A stretch of 64,000 nucleotides of DNA from Gammaproteobacteria bacterium (GTDB lineage Bacteria; Pseudomonadota; Gammaproteobacteria; SZUA-229). This document shows, in pieces, positions 43,905 through 53,165 of the stretch. A program made the position numbers and the translations under genes. Numbering within the stretch: position 1 is the first letter of the stretch; every line of letters begins with the position of its first letter. The stretch spans positions 1 through 64,000 of the forward strand of contig JAOUKT010000011.1 in assembly GCA_029882395.1 (NCBI GenBank), read 5' to 3'. The notes below the pieces were generated by a model. The model was not told where the DNA came from. It saw only the letters and a program-made list of their open reading frames with translations, and searched no databases.

Positions 43905-45242
43905 ATGGAAACAGGGTTGGTAAAGATATTAATCAGCGATTGCAACCCGGGTGCGCTGCATGCGCTAAAGAGCACGTTGCTGAAATTCGGTTACGCGGTG
44001 TTTACGGCAAGTGATGCTTTGAAACTGTCGTTTTTGATAAAGAATAATCGTTTTGATCTGGTGTTGCTGGACCTCACGATGCCGACACTGGATGCGCTGA
44101 AAACCCTTGAGCAGATACACAGTAACAGCACGAGTACCGCAATTATTAGTGTAGGTGATAGCGCACATGATGATCTTGCGATTGAGACAGTTCGGCGCGG
44201 GGCTTATGATTTGATGATTAAACCCTATGATACACAGGCCATGATTCCTCTCATTCGCCGCGCGATCTATCATTCCATACAAACTTCATATGATGATGCG
44301 CTGTCAAATGAAGTTGAATTTTCAGGTGATGTTTATCAGTTTATGGTTGAGCAATCGCACGATATTCAGTTTCTAATCGATAATGCTGGCAATTTTACTT
44401 TCATTAACAAAAGAGTTGAAACACTGCTTGGTTATCACCGCTCTGAGCTGATTGGAAAACATTTTACGGACATTGTATGTGATGATGATCTGGACAAGTT
44501 AGATTCCCGGCTTAATGTTAAAAATCATCATCATTTTTTTTCAAGAAATATTGAAGTACGGCTTAAATGCCGGAATAAAAACAGAGACATGCATTATTTT
44601 GATATTACCTTCAGTCCGCTGCCACAGCCGGTGATTATGCCGCACTCCATGGATGTTATTAAAGCGGGTAATTCGCCGGGCTTAGCACAGATTTTTGCTG
44701 TTGCGCATGATGTGACTGCGCGGAAAAAAGTTGAAAAAGTGGTGAACAATAAAGCCAGCTATGACCAGTTAACGGGGCTGCCAAATAAGGTCTTGTTTAA
44801 TGACCGCCTGCACCTTGAATTAGCCCAGGCAAAACGCGATGCCAGTATTTTTGCTGTCATGTATCTCGATCTGGACGGTTTCAAAACCATCAACGATACT
44901 TACGGTCACAGTATTGGCGATAAGGTTTTAATGGCGATCAGTACGCGTCTGCGTGCCTGCCTGCGTGAAGGTGATACGCTGGCAAGAATGGGTGGTGATG
45001 AGTTTGCGTTGCTGTTGCCGCAGGTTAAAAACAGACAAGAAGCCGCTAAGGTGGCAAAAAAAATCACCTTTGAAGTTAACCGGTCTTTTATCATTGAAGG
45101 CAATAATCACCATTTAAGTGTCAGTGTCGGCATTTCCTTGTTTCCTGATGACGGTGAAACAGAAAGGCTGCTTATTGATGGGGCTGATCATGCCATGTAT
45201 AAAATAAAACACGGACAGAAAAATGGTTACCAGTTCCATTAG
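43905..45242 (+). CDS. REC-PAS-GGDEF diguanylate cyclase
   Basis: 445 residues. Receiver domain about 6-120 (ILISDCNPGALHAL, Asp 56 in LVLLDLTMP, Lys in MIKPYD). PAS about 148-275 (HDIQFLIDNAGNFTFINK, LLGYHRSELIGKHF). GGDEF domain about 285-445: DQLTGLPNKVLFNDRL, LDLDGFKTINDTYGHSIGD, and ARMGGDEFALLLP. The active site is intact and an inhibitory I-site REGD lies five residues before GGDEF. Makes cyclic di-GMP under control of a phosphorelay; product may act on the small PilZ-like proteins at 51613-52417. No membrane segment. Confidence 0.93.
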   Translation: METGLVKILISDCNPGALHALKSTLLKFGYAVFTASDALKLSFLIKNNRFDLVLLDLTMPTLDALKTLEQIHSNSTSTAIISVGDSAHDDLAIETVRRGAYDLMIKPYDTQAMIPLIRRAIYHSIQTSYDDALSNEVEFSGDVYQFMVEQSHDIQFLIDNAGNFTFINKRVETLLGYHRSELIGKHFTDIVCDDDLDKLDSRLNVKNHHHFFSRNIEVRLKCRNKNRDMHYFDITFSPLPQPVIMPHSMDVIKAGNSPGLAQIFAVAHDVTARKKVEKVVNNKASYDQLTGLPNKVLFNDRLHLELAQAKRDASIFAVMYLDLDGFKTINDTYGHSIGDKVLMAISTRLRACLREGDTLARMGGDEFALLLPQVKNRQEAAKVAKKITFEVNRSFIIEGNNHHLSVSVGISLFPDDGETERLLIDGADHAMYKIKHGQKNGYQFH

Positions 45243-45439
45243 CCGTATAGAAGAGTGACATCGCCCGTGTTTTATTATTTAATATAATAACAGTATTAGT
45301 TTGTACTAATTTTGACGCAGCGAATTTTTAAGTCAGCTATGGCATATCTTGATCCGTAACTCATTTAGTATGAGCGGTAACTATGATATTGTAGTTTTAC
45401 TTTATCGACACAACTGGCGCAGGCTATAAGGTAAAAACT

Positions 45440-48439
45440 ATTAATACCAAATCATCCAAATCAAGCGGTAAACAGATTAAGGGTAAAACAGACAAGCAGC
45501 AGAGTGAGCCGGCTGAATCGTGCATAAACTTCCCGGTGGTTGGCATTGGCGCTTCTGCTGGTGGTCTCGAAGCGGTTTCTGAGCTTATTAAACACATGCC
45601 GGTCGATATCGGTATGGCTTTTGTGCTGGTTCAGCATCTGGCACCCAAACATGAAAGCATGCTGTCTGAGCTACTGGCAAGAGAGACGGCTATGCCGGTG
45701 CAAGAAATTAAAGACGGTATGGCTATCGAAAGGAACCGGATTTATGTGATTCCGCCGAATACTAACCTCGGTATATTACACGGCATGTTGCATCTTATGC
45801 CGCGCTCTGAATCGCCGGGGCAGTATCTGCCGATTGATTTCTTTTTGCGCTCACTGGCAAGAGAAATGTCAAACCGTTCTATCGGCATTATTTTGTCGGG
45901 CAGTGCATCTGATGGTGTGCTCGGCTTAATGGAGATTAAAGCCGCCGGCGGCATTACCTTTGCACAGGATGAAGCCAGCGCGGCATATGCCAGCATGCCA
46001 CACAGTGCTATCGCAGCCGGGTGTGTGGACTTTGTGCTGCCACCTAAAAAAATAGCCAGTGAACTGGCTCGTATCGGACAACACCCTTACCTGGTACACA
46101 ACACGGCTAAAGCCATTGAAAGCTTGCCTGCAGAAGAAGATAATCTGCGTAAAATATACCTGTTGTTGCGCCAGCACTCAGGCAATGATTTTACCTATTA
46201 CAAACAGAGTACGATCTTGCGCCGCATTAAACGGCGAATCCTGTTACACAAGCTGGAAAGGCTGGAAGATTATCTGCGGCTGTTACAAAATTCACCGACT
46301 GAAGTTGAAGCCCTGTTCCGGGATTTACTGATCAATGTCACCGGCTTTTTTCGTGATCCGGAAGTCTTTGATGAGTTAATAAAAACGGCTTTTCCTGCAA
46401 TCATGAAAAACCGGCCGGTTGATGCGCCAATCCGCATCTGGATTCCAGGCTGTTCGACAGGTGAGGAAGTTTATTCTATCGCTATCAGTTTGTTTGAATT
46501 CCTCGGTGATATGGCAGCCAATACCGCTATCCAGTTTTTTGCCACAGACCTTGATGAGCAGGCTGTCGACAGGGCGCGAAACGGCATTTACCCGGCAACA
46601 ATATCAGAGGTTGTTTCAGCCAATCGCCTGCAACGGTTTTTTACCAAAAAAGATGAAGGCTATCAGATATCCAAGCATATCCGTGATGTCTGCATCTTTG
46701 CACAGCAAAACGTGCTCAAGGACCCGCCGTTCTCACGACTGGATTTGATCAGCTGTCGTAACCTTTTAATTTATTTAAGCCCGGTATTGCAGAAAAAAAT
46801 TATTCCTATTTTTCATTATGCACTGAATGACCGCGGCTACCTGCTGCTGGGTACATCTGAAACTATAGGCCGACATGCCGACTTATTCAGAATGGCGGAT
46901 AAAAAGCACAAACTTTATGAAAAAAAATCAGTCGCCGGACCACTGGCAGTCGATTTCACGGATATCACCATGAGCAGAACATTACCCGGTGAATTACACC
47001 GCTATACATCAAAGGTGAGCCCGCAAAATAGCTGGACTAACCTCGATATTCAGCGTGAAGCTGACCGCATCATATTAAAAAAATATTCGCCGCCAGGTGT
47101 GGTGGTGAATGAAGATCTGGATGTGTTGCAGTTCAGGGGGCATACCGGTGCATTCCTTGAACCCGCTGCAGGTGAGGCCAGCCTGAATTTACTGAAGATG
47201 GCGCGTAATGGCCTGCAGCTGGAGTTACGCAATGCGGTTAACAAAGTCATTGATAAAAACACCAGCGTCAGAAAAGATAACCTGCGCCTGCAGACGGACA
47301 GCGGCATCAGCAACATCAGCATTGAAGTAGACCCTATTTCAGGCCCAACTGAACATAACTGTTGTTATCTGATTTCGTTTCTGGAGGCTGACAAAATACA
47401 GCCAGAGACTGCACAGAAAACGGCGGATGATGCGGCATTGAAAGAAACCGGCGGAGCCGAAGAAGAGTCGGAAAGACAGCGCATGCAACAGGAGCTGGCG
47501 GCTACCCGCGAGTACCTGCATTCTGTCATCGAGCAGCAGGAAGTCACCAATGAAGAACTGACATCGGCTAATGAAGAAATTCAGGCCAGTAATGAAGAGC
47601 TGCAAAGTACTAACGAAGAGCTGGAAACCGCAAAGGAAGAACTGCAGTCTTCAAATGAAGAGTTATCGACCGTTAATGATGAGCTGGGCAGCCGGAACAT
47701 TGAACTGGAACAGCTCAGTAACGACCTGACAAACCTGATATCGGGTTTGTCGATTCCCATCGTAATGGTGAATGAAGAGTTGTGTATACGCCGCTTCAGT
47801 ACTTCAGCAGAAAAAATGCTGAACCTGATTCCATCCGATCTGGGGCGACCTATCACGCATATCAAAGCCAATGTCACGGTGCCGCATCTTGAGAAAGTGT
47901 TGCTGGATGTTATCGATACGGTCAGCAGTGAAGAGCTTGAAGTGCAGGACAATCAGGGCCACTGGTATTCAGTACACATACGTCCCTATAAAACACTGGA
48001 TAATAAAATCAGCGGGGCTGTGATTGCATTTCTTGATATCAACGAAATGAAACAGAGTCTGGTAGTGGCTGAGCGCGCCCAGTATTTTGCAGAAGCGGTG
48101 GTGGCGGCTGTACGTTACCCGATGCTGGTGCTGGACAAACACTTGCGTGTTGTATCGGCCAGCGAGGTTTATTATTCGGTATTCCAGGTGTTAGAAAAAG
48201 AAACCATCGGCAACCTGTTATACCACCTTGGCAACGGCCAGTGGGGCATACCACAGTTACGCCAAAAGCTGGAAACGACGATTGAACAGCAGCAGGGTTT
48301 TGATGACTATCTGGTCGAGCATGAATTTGAAAGCATCGGTAAAAAACAGATGCGCATCAGTGGCCGGCCCGTTTCGCCTGGCATGGATGACGAGCCGATG
48401 GTGCTGATGCAAATTGTAGAAATAACCGGCGGCTCATAA
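45440..48439 (+). CDS. CheB-CheR-PAS fusion protein
   Basis: About 999 residues if begun at ATT 45440, which has AAGG 9 bases upstream; a GTG at 45536 is the first conventional start, but it would remove the first strand of CheB (FPVVGIGASAGG). CheB methylesterase triad: Ser in GASAGG, His in VQHLAPKH, Asp in SGSASDGVLG. CheR: LLINVTGFFRDPEVF, WIPGCSTGEEVYSIA (SAM site), FATDLDEQAVDRAR and SCRNLLIYL. A long coiled coil with repeated NEELQSTNEELETAKEELQ-type heptads and two PAS regions follow. No kinase domain; the separate kinase gene begins 45 bases later. No chemotaxis genes are present, so it is a sensory module of the non-chemotactic kind. Confidence 0.93.
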   Translation: MNTKSSKSSGKQIKGKTDKQQSEPAESCINFPVVGIGASAGGLEAVSELIKHMPVDIGMAFVLVQHLAPKHESMLSELLARETAMPVQEIKDGMAIERNRIYVIPPNTNLGILHGMLHLMPRSESPGQYLPIDFFLRSLAREMSNRSIGIILSGSASDGVLGLMEIKAAGGITFAQDEASAAYASMPHSAIAAGCVDFVLPPKKIASELARIGQHPYLVHNTAKAIESLPAEEDNLRKIYLLLRQHSGNDFTYYKQSTILRRIKRRILLHKLERLEDYLRLLQNSPTEVEALFRDLLINVTGFFRDPEVFDELIKTAFPAIMKNRPVDAPIRIWIPGCSTGEEVYSIAISLFEFLGDMAANTAIQFFATDLDEQAVDRARNGIYPATISEVVSANRLQRFFTKKDEGYQISKHIRDVCIFAQQNVLKDPPFSRLDLISCRNLLIYLSPVLQKKIIPIFHYALNDRGYLLLGTSETIGRHADLFRMADKKHKLYEKKSVAGPLAVDFTDITMSRTLPGELHRYTSKVSPQNSWTNLDIQREADRIILKKYSPPGVVVNEDLDVLQFRGHTGAFLEPAAGEASLNLLKMARNGLQLELRNAVNKVIDKNTSVRKDNLRLQTDSGISNISIEVDPISGPTEHNCCYLISFLEADKIQPETAQKTADDAALKETGGAEEESERQRMQQELAATREYLHSVIEQQEVTNEELTSANEEIQASNEELQSTNEELETAKEELQSSNEELSTVNDELGSRNIELEQLSNDLTNLISGLSIPIVMVNEELCIRRFSTSAEKMLNLIPSDLGRPITHIKANVTVPHLEKVLLDVIDTVSSEELEVQDNQGHWYSVHIRPYKTLDNKISGAVIAFLDINEMKQSLVVAERAQYFAEAVVAAVRYPMLVLDKHLRVVSASEVYYSVFQVLEKETIGNLLYHLGNGQWGIPQLRQKLETTIEQQQGFDDYLVEHEFESIGKKQMRISGRPVSPGMDDEPMVLMQIVEITGGS

Positions 48440-48484
48440 AAAATACGAAAGTATGCAATAAACGACGGGTGTTAGGGAATCTTC

Positions 48485-50149
48485 ATGGGATCGGATCTTG
48501 ACAAGCTGAACAAGCCGCAGCTGATTGAAAAGATTAAAACCTTGCAGGCAAGGGATAAAAGCCTGACCGACAGCGATGTGCTGCTGCACGAGCTTCAGGT
48601 GCATCAGCTTGAGCTTGAAATGCAAAACCAGGAGTTACGCGAGTCCCAGCAGTTACTGGAGGAAACACGCGACCGCTATGCGGATCTCTATGATTTTGCA
48701 CCGGTTTTTTATATCAACCTGAATGACACCGGCATTATTTTAAATATCAACCTTACTGGTGCCGCCATTTTAGACCAGGTGAGAGCGCGAATCATTGGTC
48801 AGCCACTTACTAAATGGATATTGAGATCTGATGTAAGGCTTTTCTTCAATCATTTACAGAGGACGCTGAATGCTGACCAGAAAGTGACTGATGAAATCAG
48901 GTTATTAAACAATGCCGGCAACGAAATTGATGCGCGTATCGAAAGTATACGGGGCTGGTCGGCCGAGATGAGTGCCTACGTTTGTCAGAGTGTCATTCTT
49001 GACGTCACAGAAGAAAATAAATCAAAGAAAGAAATATCATTAAAAGCACGGCAACTGCGAATTATCACCGATGCCTTGCCTGTTCTGGTTGCCTATATCA
49101 ATGATAAAGGAGAGTACCAGTTTGTGAACCGGTCTTATTCGGACTGGTTTGGTATTTCAGCAAAAGAGATTAAGGGTAAAAAAATTGCTGAGGTATGGGA
49201 GCAGGATACTTACCAAAAACTGTATAGAAAGTACAGGATTGCACTGGCCGGAAGACTGCTTAGTTTTGATATGCAGCTGGATTTTCCCGGAGCTAAAAAA
49301 AGATACATCAACGCCACGTTTATTCCGGATGCTGATTTCGATGGACAGGTTTACGGCGTTATCATCATGATAGGCGATATAACCGACCGTCTGCTGATTG
49401 AGGCCATCGACAGAAAACGTCTGCTGGAGTCGGCCCATTATTCGCGTTTAAGTGCAATGGGAGAAATGGCCAGCGAAATAGCACACGAATTAAACCAGCC
49501 ACTGGCAGCCATTTCAATTTACAGCGATGCCTGCCGCCGCCTGCTTAAATCAGATAAAGCAGAGCCGGATAAAATCATGCAGGCACTGGGCGATATTAAT
49601 GAGCAGGCTACGCGTGCCGGTAACGTTATCCGCCGGGTCAGGGAATTTGCCAGCAAAAAAGAGCTGCTGATAGTCAGTACCAGTATCAATGATATTGTGC
49701 AGGAGGCAATGTCATTAATTGCCGTTGAGCTTCGCTCACACAATGTGAAACTGGTTTTAAAGCTGGCTGATGACTTGCCCCTGCTATCGATCGACAGGAT
49801 ATTGATCGAACAAGTCATGCTTAACCTCAGTCGCAATGCAATTGAAGCAATGGATGAGATTGCCGAGTCAGAACGGCTGTTACATATCAGCACGGTTGGC
49901 GTTAAACCGGCTGAAATTGAAGTCTGTATAGAAGACCAGGGGCCGGGTATGACGATCGAGCAAATCAAAAACATATTTGAACCGTTTCATACTACGAAAG
50001 CAGAAGGCATGGGTATGGGGCTGACAATCAGTCAATCAATTATCAAATCACACCATGGTCGTTTGTGGGCAATTCAGAATGATTGTGGCGGTACAACGTT
50101 TTGTTTTACACTACCTTTAGATCATGAGGAACTTCGTAATGGAAGATGA
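48485..50149 (+). CDS. Cytoplasmic PAS-PAS histidine kinase
   Basis: 554 residues, AGGGA 8 bases before the ATG. N-terminal coiled coil (about 5-65, ELQVHQLELEMQNQELRES), PAS 1 about 66-175, PAS 2 about 190-302 (ALPVLVAYINDKGEYQFVN). HisKA with EIAHELNQPLAAIS (His 334), N box LNLSRNAIEAM (about 455), G1 IEDQGPGM and G2 GMGLTIS. FixL/ThkA-like subclass by H box. No membrane helices or heme-binding FixL His motif evident, so it senses an internal signal. Overlaps the FixJ-type regulator gene by 11 bases: a clear two-component pair. Confidence 0.93.
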   Translation: MGSDLDKLNKPQLIEKIKTLQARDKSLTDSDVLLHELQVHQLELEMQNQELRESQQLLEETRDRYADLYDFAPVFYINLNDTGIILNINLTGAAILDQVRARIIGQPLTKWILRSDVRLFFNHLQRTLNADQKVTDEIRLLNNAGNEIDARIESIRGWSAEMSAYVCQSVILDVTEENKSKKEISLKARQLRIITDALPVLVAYINDKGEYQFVNRSYSDWFGISAKEIKGKKIAEVWEQDTYQKLYRKYRIALAGRLLSFDMQLDFPGAKKRYINATFIPDADFDGQVYGVIIMIGDITDRLLIEAIDRKRLLESAHYSRLSAMGEMASEIAHELNQPLAAISIYSDACRRLLKSDKAEPDKIMQALGDINEQATRAGNVIRRVREFASKKELLIVSTSINDIVQEAMSLIAVELRSHNVKLVLKLADDLPLLSIDRILIEQVMLNLSRNAIEAMDEIAESERLLHISTVGVKPAEIEVCIEDQGPGMTIEQIKNIFEPFHTTKAEGMGMGLTISQSIIKSHHGRLWAIQNDCGGTTFCFTLPLDHEELRNGR

Positions 50150-50753
50150 ACGGTACGTACATATTGTCGATGATGATGATGCTGTGCGACAGGCATTGCT
50201 TTTATTGATGGCGTCGGAAGAGCTTGCGGCCAGAGCTTATGCCTCTGCCGAAGAGTTCCTGCAACAATACACAGCAACAGAGCCGGGTTGCCTGTTATTA
50301 GACGTGCGTATGCCTGGCATGAATGGTCTGCAGCTGCTTGAACTAATGAAAAAAAAGCATGTTAGCATTCCTGTTATTTTTATTACCGGTCACGGTGATG
50401 TTGTCATGGCGGTTGAGGCGATGAAACTCGGTGCAAATGACTTCATTGAAAAACCCTTCGATAATGAAAGCCTGTTACGAAGTGTGCGTAACTGTCTGCA
50501 AGAGTGTGTTGAGTTCAGTTCTACGCAGGAACTGGAGCGCAATATGCAAAGCAGAATTGCCAGCCTGACTAAACGTGAGCGAGAAGTGATGCAGTTGCTG
50601 GTTGAGGGAAAGCAGAATAAAGTCATTGCTCATGAATTGGGCATCAGTCCCCGAACGGTTGAGCTGCATCGTGCAAAAGTAATGGAAAAGCTCAAGGCGC
50701 ACTCGCTGTCAGATGTTGTACGCATCGCACTGCTATCAGCCCAGTACAGTTAA
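50139..50753 (+). CDS. FixJ-family response regulator
   Basis: 204 residues from ATG 50139, preceded by GAGGA at 8 bases (the frame opens at 50124). Receiver: VHIVDDDDAVRQAL, Asp 55 in LLLDVRMPGMNG, Thr in FITGHGDV, Lys in FIEKPF. LuxR-type helix-turn-helix about 138-200: LTKREREVMQLLVEGKQNK and LGISPRTVELHRAKVMEKL. Family members activate transcription when phosphorylated by PAS kinases of the FixL type. TACGTA-containing sites directly after the gene and before neighbouring genes could be its targets. Confidence 0.95.
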   Translation: MEDERYVHIVDDDDAVRQALLLLMASEELAARAYASAEEFLQQYTATEPGCLLLDVRMPGMNGLQLLELMKKKHVSIPVIFITGHGDVVMAVEAMKLGANDFIEKPFDNESLLRSVRNCLQECVEFSSTQELERNMQSRIASLTKREREVMQLLVEGKQNKVIAHELGISPRTVELHRAKVMEKLKAHSLSDVVRIALLSAQYS

Positions 50754-50756
50754 TCT

Positions 50757-50779
50757 AATACGTAGAAATACGTATTTTA
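50757..50779 (+). promoter_or_regulatory. Candidate FixJ-type binding region
   Basis: Two TACGTA cores ten bases apart, one turn of the helix: TACGTAG at 50759-50765 and TACGTA at 50769-50774, the latter within palindrome AAATACGTATTT. Rhizobial FixJ prefers GTAMGTAG; the first core matches seven of eight bases. Lies 160-180 bases before the CBS gene at 50941. Confidence 0.4.
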
Positions 50780-50940
50780 TCTTATCCACACGTCCTATAT
50801 AAATATAAGAGAATTGCTGACTGCCTGTCGTAGCCGGAATTGCTAACATTTATATGAAATGCTGTGAAACTCCCCCTCAGTGTTGGTCTGAAAAGGCCTG
50901 TTGAAATGTGCAGAAATTTGCATAGCAAAAGAGAATCGTT

Positions 50941-51405
50941 ATGTTGACTGGTGAATATTGCAAGCGGGAAGTCACTATTATAGGCAGGGGTGATTCAATC
51001 ACTAAAGCGGCCAAACTGATGCGTGAACACCATGTCGGTGATGTTCTGGTGGTTGATTGCAAGAACGGGGAACGCACCCCTGTTGGCATACTGACAGACC
51101 GTGACATTGTGATTAAAGTGCTTGCTGAAGATCTTGATCTGCATTTAATCACATCAGAAGATATTATGAGTTTTAAATTAGTAACCGTTAAGGAAGATGA
51201 TGACCTGATGGCGACGATTAAACGCATGAGATTGTATGGCATACGCCGTATGCCTGTGGTTAATAGCCGGGGAGGGCTGGTAGGTGTGCTCGCTGTTGAT
51301 GATATCCTGGATATTATTACCGAACAGTTAATTGATATAGATCAGCTGATTGCAAATGAACAGAACAAAGAGAAAAAACTACGGCCATTAACCAGTGGTA
51401 TATAA
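50941..51405 (+). CDS. Two-CBS-domain protein
   Basis: 154 residues. Two CBS domains: about 8-70 (DSITKAAKLMREHHVGDVLV, PVGILTDRDIVIKVL) and about 80-142 (DLMATIKRMRLYGIRRMPVV, LVGVLAVDDILDII). Clear paralogue of 21529-21975. The Bateman fold senses adenosine nucleotides. Short charged C-terminus. Follows the FixJ-type regulator; the TACGTA pair upstream suggests control by it. Confidence 0.92.
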   Translation: MLTGEYCKREVTIIGRGDSITKAAKLMREHHVGDVLVVDCKNGERTPVGILTDRDIVIKVLAEDLDLHLITSEDIMSFKLVTVKEDDDLMATIKRMRLYGIRRMPVVNSRGGLVGVLAVDDILDIITEQLIDIDQLIANEQNKEKKLRPLTSGI

Positions 51406-51612
51406 AAAACGGCAGTGTATTTTTTTATAACGCAGGTGGCTAAAACAGTCGCCTGATTGATATCACAAAGCCTGTATTGGTTCTGTTGTCCAGTGAAGCT
51501 ATTCAAGGTCATCATAACGTAATAAATCATAAGTAAAATTACGTATGTTAAAAGCTTTTATGTGATTTTATACTTTTTAGCCAATGAACACAAAACATGG
51601 AGATAGGTCTTT

Positions 51613-51960
51613 ATGAAAAAGCAAAACTTACCTGATATTGATCTTGTGTTGTATCACGACGATGTGCCTGTTGGTATTTTCAAACCGGATTATATGGGCA
51701 TGTTAGGCCTGCAGATAAAAAACTGTTCGCAGCTATTTGAAAATGGCACGCCGCTGGAAATAGAAGTGCTGGGTCCGGAAAAAACATGTGTTGATGATAA
51801 CCGTATTTCTGTATCCGTGACATCAATATCAGATGATGGTTTAGGTTTAAGGCTTGAACATCACTCTGCTGAACACATTGAAAGATGGAGTTCAATTCTA
51901 AGTGATATTTTTTCATTTTCTAAAAATGATAAATATTATTTAGAGGCTGATGCGGCCTGA
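51613..51960 (+). CDS. Small PilZ-like protein
   Basis: 115 residues, GGAG about 14 bases upstream. LVLYHDDVPVGIFKPDYMGMLGLQI and the SVTSISDDGLGLRLEH segment resemble the later part of a PilZ barrel (xSxxGLxLR), although the RxxxR signature that binds cyclic di-GMP at the start is absent. So it may be a PilZ relative that does not bind the nucleotide, or an unrelated beta protein. Tandem paralogue of the next gene. Confidence 0.5.
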   Translation: MKKQNLPDIDLVLYHDDVPVGIFKPDYMGMLGLQIKNCSQLFENGTPLEIEVLGPEKTCVDDNRISVSVTSISDDGLGLRLEHHSAEHIERWSSILSDIFSFSKNDKYYLEADAA

Positions 51961-52042
51961 TCAGGCCGCCCTCATTAATACTGTAATCAAAATGAAACAC
52001 CATGTCAGTTTAAGCGATGGAGTTAAAGGGCCTGGTAAAATA

Positions 52043-52417
52043 ATGGGAAGAATAAAATTGGATAATCTCAGTCTTGTTTTGTATCAAAATAATAAACGAT
52101 TAACAGAATGTAAACCCTATTATATCGGCATTCTTGGTATTTTTATCAAAGACTGTGATATTCCATGTGCTGTTAATACCCGGCTTGAAATTGAAATTAT
52201 GGATACTGATAATAAAAGCGTAAGCAATTATCGTTTCCCTGTTGTCATTTCATCGATCAGTGGTCAGGGTGTCAGTTTAAGGCCTGATCATTTTGAGCCT
52301 TTCCATAATGTAAGGTGGAAAACAGTACTTAATAATGTCGCATCTTTAAAAAATAACCTTGAAGATGTTACCAGGATTAACAATAAAGTAGCGACAATAA
52401 CTCAGCTGCAGCGCTAA
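52043..52417 (+). CDS. Small PilZ-like protein, tandem paralogue
   Basis: 124 residues from ATG 52043; the frame is open from 51950, but the start at 52043 aligns with the start of the preceding paralogue (14 residues before LVLY in both). Shared pattern: LVLYQNNKRLTECKPYYIGI, LGIFIKDC, LEIEIMD, ISSISGQGVSLRPDH. A C-terminal extension of about 25 residues is helical. Arose by tandem duplication. Confidence 0.5.
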   Translation: MGRIKLDNLSLVLYQNNKRLTECKPYYIGILGIFIKDCDIPCAVNTRLEIEIMDTDNKSVSNYRFPVVISSISGQGVSLRPDHFEPFHNVRWKTVLNNVASLKNNLEDVTRINNKVATITQLQR

Positions 52418-53165
52418 GCAAAGTTGTCTGTTTCTGTCAGCAGATAATACAGCCCAGTGATTGAGCCTGATCATATCAGGGGAGGATAATGCTGTTTGAT
52501 TATAGAGTGTGAAGCATTGCTTCAAAGGTGACGCTGTCGAAGCTATGGTGTTTATACAATAAATCGTTTGACTGTATTTATACTTTATAACTTAACAACT
52601 AGTGCAGAAGCCGTCTTAATAAGACTGACCTGGCTGAAGTTTGCGTTACCGGTCGCGATTTATGCCGTTGTCAAAAGCATGGAATGTGTACTGATGCCAG
52701 CTTTGAGCTGAAAAGACAGGACAACGATGGGCTGTCGAGTTTGTTTAACCCTTCGGCTCATATGCATGAAACAGAACAGGCAGAAGAAATAAAGCGGGTG
52801 TGTGGTTCAGCTTGTAACAACACAAAAGAGAGATTGTTTAATCTGGGTGTTTAAGAACCAGGACTTAACTGTAACCAACAATGAGAGGGTATCGTATTTA
52901 TAGATTTTTTTAGTGTAGATATTAATGACAGAGTTGCTTTATTCAGCGGCCTTTCAATATTAATGTGAATAAACAGCGTTAATCCCTTGAAATGCATGAT
53001 TTTGGCCACATATTGGTTGCATGTGAATTAGAACAGGTTATACTGGCACTATCACATAACGATACATTTCAACCTGGTTTTTGTCAGTAGCAAATAATGC
53101 TTTCTCCTGTTAATTATCTCGCACGATTTGTAGCACTTTTTTTATAATTTAATGAGGTAATTCTT
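52418..53165. other. Long intergenic region with a possible gene remnant
   Basis: 748 bases. CCTGAT-CAT-ATCAGG at about 52468-52482 is a perfect short palindrome. A stop-free frame of 83 codons (52603-52854) has no ATG in its first 30 codons and encodes an odd Cys-rich start (LCRCQKHGMC); possibly a decayed gene. The last about 150 bases form the leader of the cold shock gene, AT-rich with a T7 run at about 53138. Confidence 0.5.

Noticed and set aside
45536-48439. Chemotaxis operon
   Set aside because: CheB and CheR domains are fused to PAS regions, and no receptor, CheA, CheW or CheY gene is present.
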